A stretch of 64,000 bases of DNA, from contig NZ_CP173170.1 in the NCBI RefSeq assembly GCF_044788715.1, positions 5,022,001 to 5,086,000 on the forward strand, given 5' to 3'. This document shows, in pieces, positions 26,265 through 35,345 of this stretch. Source of the DNA: Methylotuvimicrobium sp018830325 (GTDB lineage: Bacteria > Pseudomonadota > Gammaproteobacteria > Methylococcales > Methylomonadaceae). Below the pieces are notes generated by a model. The model had not been told where the DNA came from. It ran no database searches and saw only the letters and a list, made by a program, of their open reading frames with translations. Position numbers and translations under genes: made by a program. Position 1 is the stretch's first letter. Every line of letters begins with the position of its first letter.

Positions 26265-26375
26265 GATCCTCTTTTCAGAGGCATTGGCTGGACCGAGTTT
26301 GCAACCGAGTCCTAAACATTTCAAGCGCAGCCAAAGCAAGCCGAAAACTTAAGGTATAACAAAATTTTGGGGATG

Positions 26376-26446
26376 AGTTAAATAAGGCTATGTTCGCGTT
26401 AGCAGTTGAAGCGGATCTCTTACCTGCTAAAAAGGCATTTAGGAAA
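26376..26446. repeat. Repeat flank shared with about 56343-56401
   Basis: The stretch containing GGCTATGTTCGCGTTAGCAG and GGCATTTAGGAAATAGG reappears in reverse complement next to the element at 56029-56299 (CTGCTAACGCAAACATAGCC). In both places it lies outside a GAGGG-ended element, so the true repeat unit is larger than the inverted-repeat core. Confidence 0.6.
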
Positions 26447-26545
26447 TAGGCAAAATGATTTCTTTCTACTCCCTTACTGTGAAAGTTCGCATTTTTGCAT
26501 TCCTTATCTAATTTTTCGATATGAAAAAACAATGTCGTTTCCGAA

Positions 26546-26719
26546 GAGGGTGCGGTTGCTCGACCGACAGGCGTCGGCGGCAAGGACAGCCGCCGTCGAG
26601 CCTACAGGGACGTATTCACCCAGCACCTAAATTCCATAGCCCATTGGCTATAGTTAACTATCTTGGATAATTTAGGTGCTGGGTTCACGGCGTCCTGTCG
26701 GGCGAGTGACCGCACCCTC
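26546..26719. repeat. MITE-like repeat, type 2 (174 bp)
   Basis: The ends are GAGGGTGCGGTTGCTCG and CGAGTGACCGCACCCTC, a 17-bp inverted repeat with one mismatch. Inside is the hairpin core shared with the type-1 elements. The gene-free stretch 26265-26956 consists mainly of this element, its flank at 26376 and the partial element at 26796. Confidence 0.8.
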
Positions 26720-26795
26720 CACCACCAGAGAACTTTCATTTGCCGGGGCGATGGCCAAGCCTTCATGAACGTTACTGTGAAAGTATGCGAACCGA

Positions 26796-26938
26796 AGCGG
26801 GTGCGGCTGCTCGATCGACAGGCGTCGGCGGCAGGGATCGCTGCCGTCAAGCCCCCATAGATGGGTTCACGGCGGTCCTCGATAGAAACATCCCTTACCT
26901 TTTATTCTTAGACGGTTTTTCGATCAAAAGGGAGTAAA
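26796..26938. repeat. Partial type-2 repeat, inverted copy of 32519-32640
   Basis: It begins GCGGGTGCGGCTGCTCG, like the type-2 end. Its last 60 bp (CCTTTTATTCTTAGACGG and GATCAAAAGGGAGTAAATT) are matched, in reverse complement, immediately upstream of the rhodanese-fusion oxidoreductase gene. It lacks the CCCAGCACC hairpin. Confidence 0.75.
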
Positions 26939-26956
26939 TTTTTAGGTTTATCCGCC

Positions 26957-27520
26957 CTAAGGAATCAAAGCCGAACGAAGCAGATTCGATGTCGCCTGCC
27001 CGCTAGTGCTGCTGACATAGTCGACAACCACGGGAATAAACTGATTAACCATTCCCGGCGATAAATTCAGTTGCCTAAACGATGAATACAGTGACTGCAT
27101 GGTACCGATAGTTCCACCAGCGCCTCCTAGCATTGCAGCACCACCGACCTGCGGTGCAGCAGCGAGCATTTCCGACATACCCGGAACGGATTGCGACATG
27201 CCGGCGAATGCTTGTTGCGTCATATTCGTTTTAGCGGCTTGAAATATTGCGCCGGCCCCGCCCAGTGCTTGCTGCTGAGTAACGCCCAATTGACCGACTA
27301 ACGCTTCGGTTAAAGCGGTTTGTGTCGCGGGCACGTTACCGGCCATAGCCGTTCCGGCCTCGATCGTTTGCCGTCCTGTTTGTGCAGCCTGACCAATCGT
27401 CGCCAGACCGGTATCAACCTTACCGATAGCGCTCTGACCGTTCCCTGAAGTGCCGGCACAACCGGCGGTCAGAATTGAAATGAATAAGGGTGTGATATAT
27501 TTGTAATTTTTTTTTCTCAT
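26957..27520 (-). CDS. DUF2780-like lipoprotein
   Basis: The 187-residue protein has a lipoprotein signal with lipobox LTAGC near residue 21. A Gly/Ala/Gln-rich region follows, and then a domain resembling DUF2780 (GQLGVTQQQALGGAGAIFQ, FAGMSQSVPGMSEMLAAAP, LSPGMVNQFIPVVVDYV). The family is of unknown function and usually a small exported protein. It is a single gene whose end lies close to repeat DNA. The family call is from memory of the pattern and is moderately secure. Confidence 0.75.
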   Translation of the reverse strand: MRKKNYKYITPLFISILTAGCAGTSGNGQSAIGKVDTGLATIGQAAQTGRQTIEAGTAMAGNVPATQTALTEALVGQLGVTQQQALGGAGAIFQAAKTNMTQQAFAGMSQSVPGMSEMLAAAPQVGGAAMLGGAGGTIGTMQSLYSSFRQLNLSPGMVNQFIPVVVDYVSSTSGQATSNLLRSALIP

Positions 27521-27837
27521 AGTGTCCTCTCAACGGTAGAGTCGTGTCTTTCGGTATAGCCTGCCGATGTCTCAACTAATGTTCGGCCTTATTCATAACG
27601 GCCGGATTACAATTCTTACGAAAAGCGATGCTTATGCAAGATTTCTCTAGTTATGCCGTTCATGTTAAACGTACAAAATCCGAAAACCAAATTTAATTCC
27701 TAATTCGATGACATTTTATTTCGGTTGATATAACGCCAATTAGGAATCCCTATTTAAAAAAGCGCCTCGATAACATCAGTGCCTTTTCAACGGAAGGTGC
27801 TAAAATCACCGCTCCTTACTACTTATCAAGGTTTTTT
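27521..27837. other. AT-rich divergent intergenic region
   Basis: This 317-bp region separates two divergent genes (lipoprotein and cupin) and should hold both promoters. I see no repeat-family member, no small ORF with a ribosome site and no clear terminator. Confidence 0.5.
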
Positions 27838-28113
27838 ATGACGCAAATCAAGATTGAACATCAACCGAGCGAAGCCCGTTTAGAAGAATTAGGCGTTTCG
27901 GACTGGGACATTTGGGAGAAAGAAGTTTCCAAGTTTTCGATCGACTTCGATGAAACCGAAACAGCCTATATTCTCGAAGGTGAAATCATTGTAACGCCCG
28001 AAGACGGTGAACCGTTACGAATCCTACCCGGCGACTTGGTCGTTTTCCCCGAAGGTTTAAACAGCGACTGGGAAATCGTTAAGCCATTGCGCAAACATTA
28101 CAGCTACGATTAA
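27838..28113 (+). CDS. Small cupin protein (EutQ-like, Cupin_3)
   Basis: The 91-residue protein folds as a single cupin. FDETETAYILEGEIIVTPE and ILPGDLVVFPEGLNSDWEI are the two conserved motifs of the Cupin_3 (DUF861) group. The metal-binding His residues of classical cupins are mostly absent. The likely fold is clear, the role is not. It is convergent with the P-type ATPase gene 45 bp away. Confidence 0.85.
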   Translation: MTQIKIEHQPSEARLEELGVSDWDIWEKEVSKFSIDFDETETAYILEGEIIVTPEDGEPLRILPGDLVVFPEGLNSDWEIVKPLRKHYSYD

Positions 28114-28117
28114 ACGT

Positions 28118-28135
28118 GCTTGCTATTTAGCAAGC
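28118..28135. terminator. Short hairpin between convergent genes
   Basis: GCTTGCT-ATTT-AGCAAGC forms a perfect 7-bp stem with a 4-base loop between convergent cupin and ATPase genes. There is no T-tract on either side, so termination is only a guess. Confidence 0.35.
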
Positions 28136-28158
28136 CTCAAAATTAATGATCAATTGAC

Positions 28159-30648
28159 TCATTTTTTCCGATTCAGGCGCAGCGAATTAACGATGACCGA
28201 CACCGAACTGAGAGCCATCGCTGCCGAGGCGATGGCCGGATTGAGCTTACCGGCTACTGCAAACGGTATCGCAATCGCGTTATAACCAAATGCCCAAGTC
28301 AGATTTTGTTTGATAATACTTAGCGTATTCTCGCTCAATTCGATGGCATCGGCGATTTTGCCGATATCGCCGTCCAACAGCACCAAGTCGGCCGCTTCGA
28401 TGGCGATATCGGTTCCTTTATCGATCACTAGGCTGACATTAGCGGCCGCTAACGCCGGCGCGTCGTTAATGCCGTCGCCGATCATCGCGACTTTGTGCCC
28501 GCTTTCGCGTAATTGACGAATTAACGCTAATTTTTTGGCGGGATCCGCCTCGGAATACACGGTAACGATTCCTACCTGCTCGGAAATATGTCGGGCCGCC
28601 AGTTCGGTATCGCCGGTCACCATCCAGGTATCGATCCCGGCTTGATGCAAATGTTCGACGACTTGACGGGCGTTCGGCCGTATCGTATCGGTAGCGGCAA
28701 ACAACGCCGCCGCGCGCCGATCGATTGCAAGATAAACCAAGGTCTTGCCTTGCTGAGCCAGTTTTTTTGAGGTCGCTTTAAGCGGTGTTAGATCGATCTG
28801 GTGTTGTTTCATCCAGAGATCGCTGCCAAGCAATAATTGGCTGTCACCAATTTGAGCGCGAATGCCCCGATCCGGCGCATTATGAAATTGCGAGGATTCT
28901 TCTATTTCCATGCCACGCTCTTTGGCGTAGCGTACAATCGCTTGACCTAAAAAATGTTCCGAATTGAACTCCGCTGACGCGGCAAGCTGCAACAGACGCT
29001 CGTCGTCGAAATCCGATATATTGAACAAGTCGGTTATTTCGGCAATACCTTCAGTGATCGTCCCGGTTTTGTCGAATAAAACGGTATCGATGGATGCCGC
29101 CGTTTCCAGGACTTCGCCGTTCCTAATATAAATGCCGCGCCTGGCCGCCTGACCGGTTCCCACCATCGTTGCCGCCGGTGTTGCCAAACCGAGCGCGCAA
29201 GGGCATGAAATCAACAATACGGCAATCGCATTGGACAAAGCATGCGCTACCCGCTCACCAGCCAACAGCCAGCCTCCGAAAGTCGCACCCGACAATACGA
29301 TCACCGACGGCACGAACACCGATGCAACACTATCGACAGTTTTTTGGATTTTCAATTTTGACGCCTGAGCCTGGTCGACCATATGGATCAAACCCGACAA
29401 AAAGGTATCCTTACCGGTTGCGGTGGCGCGCATTTGCAGTACGCCGCTACCGTTGATACTACCGTCGTAAAGTTTATGGCCGGGCTCCTTGATCGCTGGC
29501 ATCGCCGAACCGGTTACCATTGCTTCGTTGACGCTGGATAACCCTTTGATTACTTCGCCGTCTGCCGGAATGCGCTCGCCCGGCCTGATCAGAAGGATAT
29601 CGTCGATCTCGATTTGTTCGGCCATGATTTTTAATTCTTTGCCGTCTTTGAGCAATGTCGCTTGATGAGGCTGTAGATTCACCAATTTGCGTATATCCTG
29701 AACCGCCCGGTTTTTGGCTAGTTCTTCCAGATAGCGGCCTACCGTCACAAAATCGATAATCGCAGTCGCCGCATCGAAATAGACATGCCGGGAGGGACGA
29801 AATAATGCCGGAATGCTGTAGATATAAGCCGCACCAACCCCTAGCGCAACCAAACTATCCATCTCGGCAGCGCCTCGCTTGGCTTGATTAAACGCTTTTT
29901 TGAAAATGTCTCGGCCGCCGCCGATAATAGCGGCACCGGCTAAAACGGCTTGTATCAATAATAGGGTGCGCGATTTTGAGCCTATCGCACTCAGCAACCA
30001 AACCGGCACGCTCAATTTGCTTAACGTCAGTATTTGCCGTTTCGCTTTATGTAAATGTTTTCGCTCAAGATCGAATAATAATTTTCGTTCGGCCAAGGAA
30101 TCGATCGAAAAGCCCTGATAGCCATTATCCGCGATAATTTTAAATAACTTATCTTTCGGCAAGTAAGTTTTGATCCGCGCGGTTTCGGAAATGTAATTGA
30201 CACTGGCGTGAAGCACATCAGGCTGCCGCTGCAAGATCATTTCCAAATATAATGCGCAGGATGCGCAGCTCATATCACCGACACCGATGACAAAGTCTTG
30301 GGCAGATTTGTCGGAATAATTTTTATCGCGCTTAAGGCTTTTCAGCGCTTCGCGCGGTTGTACACCGATATTGGCGATTACGGCATCAAGAAGATGCAAT
30401 AGATTTACGAACGGCAATTTTTCCGGATCGAATACTATTGTTAACGACCCAATCTGCGGCGTGATATTGACCGACTTAACGCCTTCGCGTTTTAACAATA
30501 GAATTTGCAAGATATAAGCACGCTCTCGATCTTTTCGCAAACTCGGAACGATGATGCGGAGCCGTTTGTTTAAGCGGTGTGCAATCGAAAAATGCTTGGT
30601 CGTTTGAATCGTATCCATATTGCCCATTTTTATGTTTCCGTCGGCCAT
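28159..30648 (-). CDS. P1B-type (Cu+-like) ATPase with altered catalytic motifs
   Basis: The 829-residue P-type ATPase has a degenerate N-terminal ferredoxin-like domain without CXXC (about 28-100), then a heavy-metal domain with GDMSCASC (about 124-131), eight predicted helices, SCPCALGLATPAA (CPC near 481), the phosphorylated Asp in DKTGT (near 526), VTGDTE and GDGINDAPAL. Late helices carry NLTWAFGYNAIAIPFA and MALSSVS, the signature of Cu+ exporters (P1B-1). Two motifs deviate: the dephosphorylation motif TGE is TGS (MVTGSAMPA, near 378), and SEHP is SEHF (near 562). It is a single gene. It may be a slow, modified or regulatory pump. ATGs at 30627 and 30618 are alternative starts. Confidence 0.9.
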   Translation of the reverse strand: MADGNIKMGNMDTIQTTKHFSIAHRLNKRLRIIVPSLRKDRERAYILQILLLKREGVKSVNITPQIGSLTIVFDPEKLPFVNLLHLLDAVIANIGVQPREALKSLKRDKNYSDKSAQDFVIGVGDMSCASCALYLEMILQRQPDVLHASVNYISETARIKTYLPKDKLFKIIADNGYQGFSIDSLAERKLLFDLERKHLHKAKRQILTLSKLSVPVWLLSAIGSKSRTLLLIQAVLAGAAIIGGGRDIFKKAFNQAKRGAAEMDSLVALGVGAAYIYSIPALFRPSRHVYFDAATAIIDFVTVGRYLEELAKNRAVQDIRKLVNLQPHQATLLKDGKELKIMAEQIEIDDILLIRPGERIPADGEVIKGLSSVNEAMVTGSAMPAIKEPGHKLYDGSINGSGVLQMRATATGKDTFLSGLIHMVDQAQASKLKIQKTVDSVASVFVPSVIVLSGATFGGWLLAGERVAHALSNAIAVLLISCPCALGLATPAATMVGTGQAARRGIYIRNGEVLETAASIDTVLFDKTGTITEGIAEITDLFNISDFDDERLLQLAASAEFNSEHFLGQAIVRYAKERGMEIEESSQFHNAPDRGIRAQIGDSQLLLGSDLWMKQHQIDLTPLKATSKKLAQQGKTLVYLAIDRRAAALFAATDTIRPNARQVVEHLHQAGIDTWMVTGDTELAARHISEQVGIVTVYSEADPAKKLALIRQLRESGHKVAMIGDGINDAPALAAANVSLVIDKGTDIAIEAADLVLLDGDIGKIADAIELSENTLSIIKQNLTWAFGYNAIAIPFAVAGKLNPAIASAAMALSSVSVIVNSLRLNRKK

Positions 30649-30730
30649 TTAACTATCCGCTTCAGCATAACCGCTTATCAATAAATTACAAGCCCCTTCT
30701 ATTAGTATGGTTTAAAGCCGGAGCCGACGC

Positions 30731-30781
30731 CCATTCACCATTCACCATTCACCTTTCACTGCTCACTGCTCACTGCTCACT
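30731..30781. repeat. Short tandem repeats (CATTCAC)n and (CTGCTCA)n
   Basis: Three to four heptamers of CATTCAC are followed by about four of the related heptamer CTGCTCA. They lie between the ATPase start and the end of the rhodanese-fusion oxidoreductase, and the last one enters that gene's stop region. Confidence 0.75.
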
Positions 30782-32512
30782 GCCACCATTATAAGTCTCA
30801 TAAGTTTGCATACCACCCGATAAATTTCTAACCCGAAATCCGTTTTGCTGCAGAATCCGGGTGGCATTGTATGCTCTTTGCCCAACGCCGCAAACGACCC
30901 AAATTTCCCGTTCGCGGGATAATTCATTTAACCGATCGCGTAAATTATCCAACGGAATGTTTATCGCATTCGGAATATGTTTCTGCAGAAATTCCGCTTC
31001 GGTTCGCACGTCGACAAGCTGAGCCTGTGTAAAAGGATCGTTCAATATAAACGCGAGTAATTGCGCCGCTTCGTCTTGATCTTCCGATACTTGTACATGC
31101 GTTTCGAGTAACTCCTCCCATTTCGCAAGCGGATGCATTCCGCGCAACTGATTGGCCGCGATCATGCCGGCTAAATTTACTGGATCCTTGGTGGCTCCGA
31201 ATTGCGGGGCGTAACACAATTCAGCTTCCTCTAAATCGTAAACGCTACCGTCCATTTGTATGAATGCCGAAATGATATCGATACGCCGCGCTACACCGGA
31301 CTCGCCGAGCGCTTGAGCGCCGAGAATTTTGCCGTTGCTAGTATCGTACAACAATTTCATGTGAATCGGCTTCGCTCCCGGGTAATAGCCGACATGATTA
31401 CCCGGATGCAGATAAACCTTTTCATAATTTTCATAACCGATCTTCTTTAAGGTCTTTTCATTGACGCCCGTACTAGCGATTGTCAAATCGAAAAGCCCAC
31501 ACACCGATGTCCCTTGAACGCCTCGGTAGGTCGACGGAATATCTTGCTGATCTTCATTGCTTAATATTGCCGCGGCCGCCAATCGACCTTGCCGGTTCGC
31601 AGGACCGGCCAAGGGTAATAATTGCCATTCTCCGGTTATGACATTCCGTACTTCGACTACATCACCGACTGCCCAAATATAAGAGTCGCTGGTTTGCATG
31701 GTTTCATCGACTCGGATTCCGCCTAAATCTCCGATGGACAAACCGGCTTGTCGGGCTAATTGAGTTCTGGGTTTTACGCCAACGGAGACCATGACCGCAT
31801 CGCTGACTATCGATTCGCCGTCTTGCCGATGCACGGTTAGCGTCTGATCTTGATTTAGCTCAAACCGGTTAACTTGGCAGTTAAGCTGCAAATCAATATC
31901 GTTTTTTTGCAAATACTGTGCGACAAATCTAGCCATTTCCTTATCTAATGACGGCATGACTTGATCGGTCGATTGCAACACGGTTACCGTTAAACCCCGT
32001 TTTTTAAGATTCTCCGCTAACTCTAAGCCTAAAAATCCCGCCCCCAAAACCACTGCGCTTTTCATATTCGCCAAATTGCCGCGTATTTTTCGGCTATCCG
32101 GAATCGTTCTTAACACATATATGCCGGGTAAATCGATGCCGTCGATATCCGGCCATAAGGCCTCTGACCCGGTCGAAAGCACTAAGGCATCGTACGACTC
32201 TATCCGCTTCCTGCCGGTTTTTAAATCGCACACTTCGATGCTTTTATTCGTTCTATCGATCGCCAGAACTTCGCTATCGGTACAAACACGAATATTGAAT
32301 CTTTGTTCGAACAACTCCGGTGTCGCGACGAGCAATTTTTGTTCGTCGACAATCACGTCGCCAATAAAATAAGGTAATCCGCAATTGGCAAAGCTGACAT
32401 AGGAGCCCATTTCGAAAATGACGATTTCACAATGTTCACATAATCGGCGAAGCCTTGCAGCGCAGCTTGCACCCCCTGCGACGCCGCCGATAATTAATAT
32501 TCTTTTTTTCAT
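30770..32512 (-). CDS. CoA-disulfide-reductase-like flavoprotein with C-terminal rhodanese domain
   Basis: The 580-residue protein has an FAD-binding N-terminus (ILIIGGVAGGASCAARLRR) and the redox Cys in SFANCGLPYFIG, as in CoA-disulfide reductase and NADH oxidases. A NAD-binding Rossmann motif (VVLGAGFLGLELAE), VGVKPRTQLA and a dimerisation domain follow. The last 100 residues are a rhodanese domain (VDVRTEAEF, catalytic Cys in VVCGVGQRAY). Such fusions include CoA-disulfide, polysulfide and persulfide reductases. I use the ATG at 32512, preceded at good spacing by GGGAG, rather than a TTG two codons upstream. The end overlaps heptameric repeats, and a repeat element sits directly upstream. 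Confidence 0.92.
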   Translation of the reverse strand: MKKRILIIGGVAGGASCAARLRRLCEHCEIVIFEMGSYVSFANCGLPYFIGDVIVDEQKLLVATPELFEQRFNIRVCTDSEVLAIDRTNKSIEVCDLKTGRKRIESYDALVLSTGSEALWPDIDGIDLPGIYVLRTIPDSRKIRGNLANMKSAVVLGAGFLGLELAENLKKRGLTVTVLQSTDQVMPSLDKEMARFVAQYLQKNDIDLQLNCQVNRFELNQDQTLTVHRQDGESIVSDAVMVSVGVKPRTQLARQAGLSIGDLGGIRVDETMQTSDSYIWAVGDVVEVRNVITGEWQLLPLAGPANRQGRLAAAAILSNEDQQDIPSTYRGVQGTSVCGLFDLTIASTGVNEKTLKKIGYENYEKVYLHPGNHVGYYPGAKPIHMKLLYDTSNGKILGAQALGESGVARRIDIISAFIQMDGSVYDLEEAELCYAPQFGATKDPVNLAGMIAANQLRGMHPLAKWEELLETHVQVSEDQDEAAQLLAFILNDPFTQAQLVDVRTEAEFLQKHIPNAINIPLDNLRDRLNELSREREIWVVCGVGQRAYNATRILQQNGFRVRNLSGGMQTYETYNGGSEQ

Positions 32513-32518
32513 TCCCAA

Positions 32519-32640
32519 TTACTCCCTTTTGATCGAAAAACCGTCTAAGAATAAAAGGTATGGGATGTGTCTATCGAGGACCGCCGTGAAACCATCCATG
32601 GAGGCTTGACGCCAGCAATCCCTGCTGCCGACATCCTCGC
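32519..32640. repeat. Partial repeat, inverted copy of 26796-26938
   Basis: ACTCCCTTTTGATCGAAAAA and CGTCTAAGAATAAAAGGTA match the DNA at 26880-26938 in reverse complement, then GAGGACCGCCGTGAA and GGCTTGACG match the interior. It fills most of the gap between the oxidoreductase gene and the fba terminator and carries that gene's ribosome site at its edge. Confidence 0.7.
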
Positions 32641-32790
32641 TAGCCAAACCCTATACCTTCGTAAAGTTAACCATTTTTTGAGTATAAAGGGAGTAAGGTT
32701 CCTGCATGACTGCTTACGCCCATGTTAAGCCGACAACAATCCGAGTTTTTAGATTTTTTATGACTCGAAATACGACCTATTTCAGGCAAA

Positions 32791-32823
32791 TAAAAAGCCG
32801 ATAATGTCATTATCGGCTTTTTG
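32791..32823 (-). terminator. Terminator after fba
   Basis: AAAAAGCCGATAATG-TCATTATCGGCTTTTT is a near-perfect stem with T-tract, just downstream of the fba stop at 32837 on the minus strand. The symmetric A/T tails mean it could work on both strands. Confidence 0.85.
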
Positions 32824-32836
32824 GAATACGCGGTTA

Positions 32837-33916
32837 TTACAACGTATTGTTTGCGTTTAAGTCTTGGAAGGCTTGCTGCAAACGATTGACCATTCCGGCT
32901 TGGCCGGCACGTTGCCACACGCGAGGATCATAATATTTTTTATTCGGCTTGTCTTCGCCGTCAGGGTTACCGATTTGGCCTTGTAAATAACCTTCGTTTT
33001 TCTTATAAAATTCCATTACGCCAGCCCAGGTGGCCCATTGAGTATCGGTGTCGATATTCATTTTAACGACGCCGTAGCTGATCGACTCTTTGATTTCCTC
33101 TGGAGAGGAACCCGATCCGCCATGGAAAACGAAAGTCAGGCTATTTTCCGGCAAGCTAAATTTGTCTGAAACATATTTTTGCGAGTCTCGCAAAATTGTC
33201 GGAGTCAATTTGACATTGCCCGGTTTGTACACGCCGTGCACGTTTCCGAATGATGCGGCAATCGTAAAACGGTGACTGATTTTATTTAAATGCTCATAAG
33301 CATAAGCGACGTCTTCCGGCTGAGTATATAGCAGTGAGTGATCCATATCCGTATTGTCAACGCCATCTTCTTCGCCACCGGTTACACCCAATTCTATTTC
33401 CAGAGTCATATCCATTTTGGACATGCGCTCCAAATATTTACCGCATATTTCAATGTTCTCTTCCAGACTTTCTTCGGAAAGATCTAACATGTGCGAGCTG
33501 AATAAAGGCTTGCCTGTTTTTTCGAAATGCTTTTCGCCTGCATCCAATAAGCCATCGATCCATGGTAAAAGCTTTTTCGCGGCATGGTCGGTATGCAGAA
33601 TGACCGGTACACCATAATGTTCCGCCATCAGATGAACATGCTGGGCACCGGAAATAGCGCCTAAAATCGAAGGCATTTGACCTTCTAAGTTAACGCCTTT
33701 ACCGGCGAAAAAAGCCGCACCGCCGTTGGAAAACTGAATGATAACGGGAGATTTCGCTTTAGCTGCGCCTTCAAGTACCGCGTTAATCGTATCGGTACTG
33801 ATAACATTGACTGCGGGAAGCGCGAATTTCTGTTCCTTACAAAACGCAAAGACTTTTTGTACATCTTCACCGGTCACGACACCCGGTTTAACTATATCTA
33901 AAATTTTTTGTGCCAT
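32837..33916 (-). CDS. fbaA: Class II fructose-bisphosphate aldolase
   Basis: The 359-residue enzyme is of the E. coli FbaA type and has the same length. It cleaves fructose-1,6-bisphosphate to dihydroxyacetone phosphate and glyceraldehyde-3-phosphate, the cleavage step of the RuMP-EMP route. Zinc ligands and active site are visible: VILHTDHAAKK (catalytic Asp, zinc His), the glycine-rich LEIELGVTGGEEDGV, FGNVHGVYKPG and VFHGGSGS. It follows transaldolase on the same strand, but a terminator-like hairpin lies between, so it may have its own promoter. It ends the run of RuMP-cycle genes. Confidence 0.97.
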   Translation of the reverse strand: MAQKILDIVKPGVVTGEDVQKVFAFCKEQKFALPAVNVISTDTINAVLEGAAKAKSPVIIQFSNGGAAFFAGKGVNLEGQMPSILGAISGAQHVHLMAEHYGVPVILHTDHAAKKLLPWIDGLLDAGEKHFEKTGKPLFSSHMLDLSEESLEENIEICGKYLERMSKMDMTLEIELGVTGGEEDGVDNTDMDHSLLYTQPEDVAYAYEHLNKISHRFTIAASFGNVHGVYKPGNVKLTPTILRDSQKYVSDKFSLPENSLTFVFHGGSGSSPEEIKESISYGVVKMNIDTDTQWATWAGVMEFYKKNEGYLQGQIGNPDGEDKPNKKYYDPRVWQRAGQAGMVNRLQQAFQDLNANNTL

Positions 33917-33929
33917 TTTGGGTTCCTAT

Positions 33930-33976
33930 ATTAAAAAACAAACCCGTTTTCGCGACAACTGCACAAAAACGGGAAA
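33930..33976 (-). terminator. Terminator between tal and fbaA
   Basis: On the minus strand, CCCGTTTTTG pairs with CGAAAACGGG across a loop of about 12 bases and is followed by TTTGTTTTTT. It lies between the tal stop and the fba start, so fba may be mostly independently transcribed. Confidence 0.65.
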
Positions 33977-34045
33977 ATGTATTTACGGATAAAATTATAT
34001 CATTTCATGCGGTTCATCCCCTGTACCGCAGTGTCGAAACGTATC

Positions 34046-35032
34046 TTATCCTTCTAAGGATGCCAAACGCTCAGCCAACAGTTTTTCCAAGGTTTCGAGC
34101 GCTTTAGTGAATCCATCGATACCTTCGGATAATTTATCCGTCGCCATTCTGTTATCTGCATGCATACTTTCGAAAGTTGCTTTATCGATAGTGATTTTTT
34201 CAATCGATTGTTCCGCAGCTTTTGCAGGGTCGAGTTTGCGAGGCAAATCGCCTTCGGTTGATTGCAGTTCACCCAGCAGCGAAGGCGAGATGGTTAATAA
34301 ATCGCAGCCCGCCAATTCGGTGATTTCCCCGATATTACGGAAACTCGCGCCCATAACTTCAGTTTTATAACCAAATTTTTTGTAGTAGTTGTAAACGTTC
34401 GTAACCGAAACAACACCCGGATCTTCTGCTGGCGGATAAGAGTCGCGTCCAGTATCTTTTTTATACCAGTCCAGAATACGTCCGACGAATGGAGAAATCA
34501 GTGTAATGCCCGCTTCAGCGCAAGCGATCGCTTGATGTAATCCAAATAATAAAGTCAGGTTACAATGAATTCCTTCTTTTTCGAGAACTTCCGCTGCTTT
34601 AATGCCTTCCCAAGTCGACGCGATTTTGATCAGGATTCGCTCTTTTGAAATGCCTTTGGCTTCGTATTGCGCAATGATTTCACGACCCTTGGCAATCGTT
34701 GCTTCGGTATCGTAAGACAGTCTGGCATCGACTTCTGTCGATACGCGGCCAGGGATGATATCGAGAATTTTCAACCCGAATGACACGGCCAATCGGTCGA
34801 ACGCTAAAGTCACGACTTCGGCAGCGGAAGCGCCTGCTCCTAATGTGGCTCTTGCGCCTTTCAGCGTATCGTCGACAATGTCCTGATATTGAGGCATTTG
34901 CGATGCGGCCGTAATCAACGAAGGGTTGGTTGTCGCATCCCTTGGTTTGTAAGTTTCAATTGCTTGAAGGTCGCCGGTATCCGCGACAACGACGGTCATT
35001 TCCCGAAGTTGTTCAAGTAAATTTTTTGCCAT
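34046..35032 (-). CDS. tal: Transaldolase
   Basis: The 328-residue TalB-type enzyme transfers dihydroxyacetone units between sugar phosphates; in the RuMP cycle it serves regeneration of ribulose-5-phosphate. Marks are KPRDATTNPSLI, the Schiff-base Lys in ILIKIASTWEGI, and ITLISPFVGRILDWYK. I use the ATG at 35032 (MAKNLLEQL), with AGGTG eight bases upstream, not the GTG at 35041. It lies between the anchor-repeat gene and fbaA on the same strand. About 640 bp with a repeat separates it from the gene upstream, so it likely has its own promoter. Confidence 0.96.
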   Translation of the reverse strand: MAKNLLEQLREMTVVVADTGDLQAIETYKPRDATTNPSLITAASQMPQYQDIVDDTLKGARATLGAGASAAEVVTLAFDRLAVSFGLKILDIIPGRVSTEVDARLSYDTEATIAKGREIIAQYEAKGISKERILIKIASTWEGIKAAEVLEKEGIHCNLTLLFGLHQAIACAEAGITLISPFVGRILDWYKKDTGRDSYPPAEDPGVVSVTNVYNYYKKFGYKTEVMGASFRNIGEITELAGCDLLTISPSLLGELQSTEGDLPRKLDPAKAAEQSIEKITIDKATFESMHADNRMATDKLSEGIDGFTKALETLEKLLAERLASLEG

Positions 35033-35144
35033 TTTGTGCACCTTTATTTGCTGTTGTATTAATCTTTATGCTTCCAGGGTATCTTACCGTGTCGATTCAT
35101 TTATCGGTAACTCATACCGGGAAGTGAAATGCCAATTAATGCGA

Positions 35145-35345
35145 TATACCCATCGTAAGATCAAAATTCGGCTCTGAGACCCATTCAAAGGCCTAGCGCT
35201 AAAATTATCCAAAACGATTAACCAAGGCCAATGGCCTATGGCCTATGGAATTTAGGTAGCGGGTGAATGCGTCCCTGAAGGCCTTATGCCAAGCACCCCG
35301 CCGCCGCCTTAAGCATCACCGAAAATTGCAATGCTAAAGATATAT
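35145..35345. repeat. Degenerate type-1 MITE-like repeat
   Basis: It starts TATACCCATCG with ATCAAAATTCGGC, carries degenerate hairpin arms (GCGCTAAAATTATCC and GGAATTTAGGTAGCGGG), and has a worn right end ending near AAAGATATA. It is about 201 bp, shorter and more diverged than the 229-bp copies. Confidence 0.7.
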
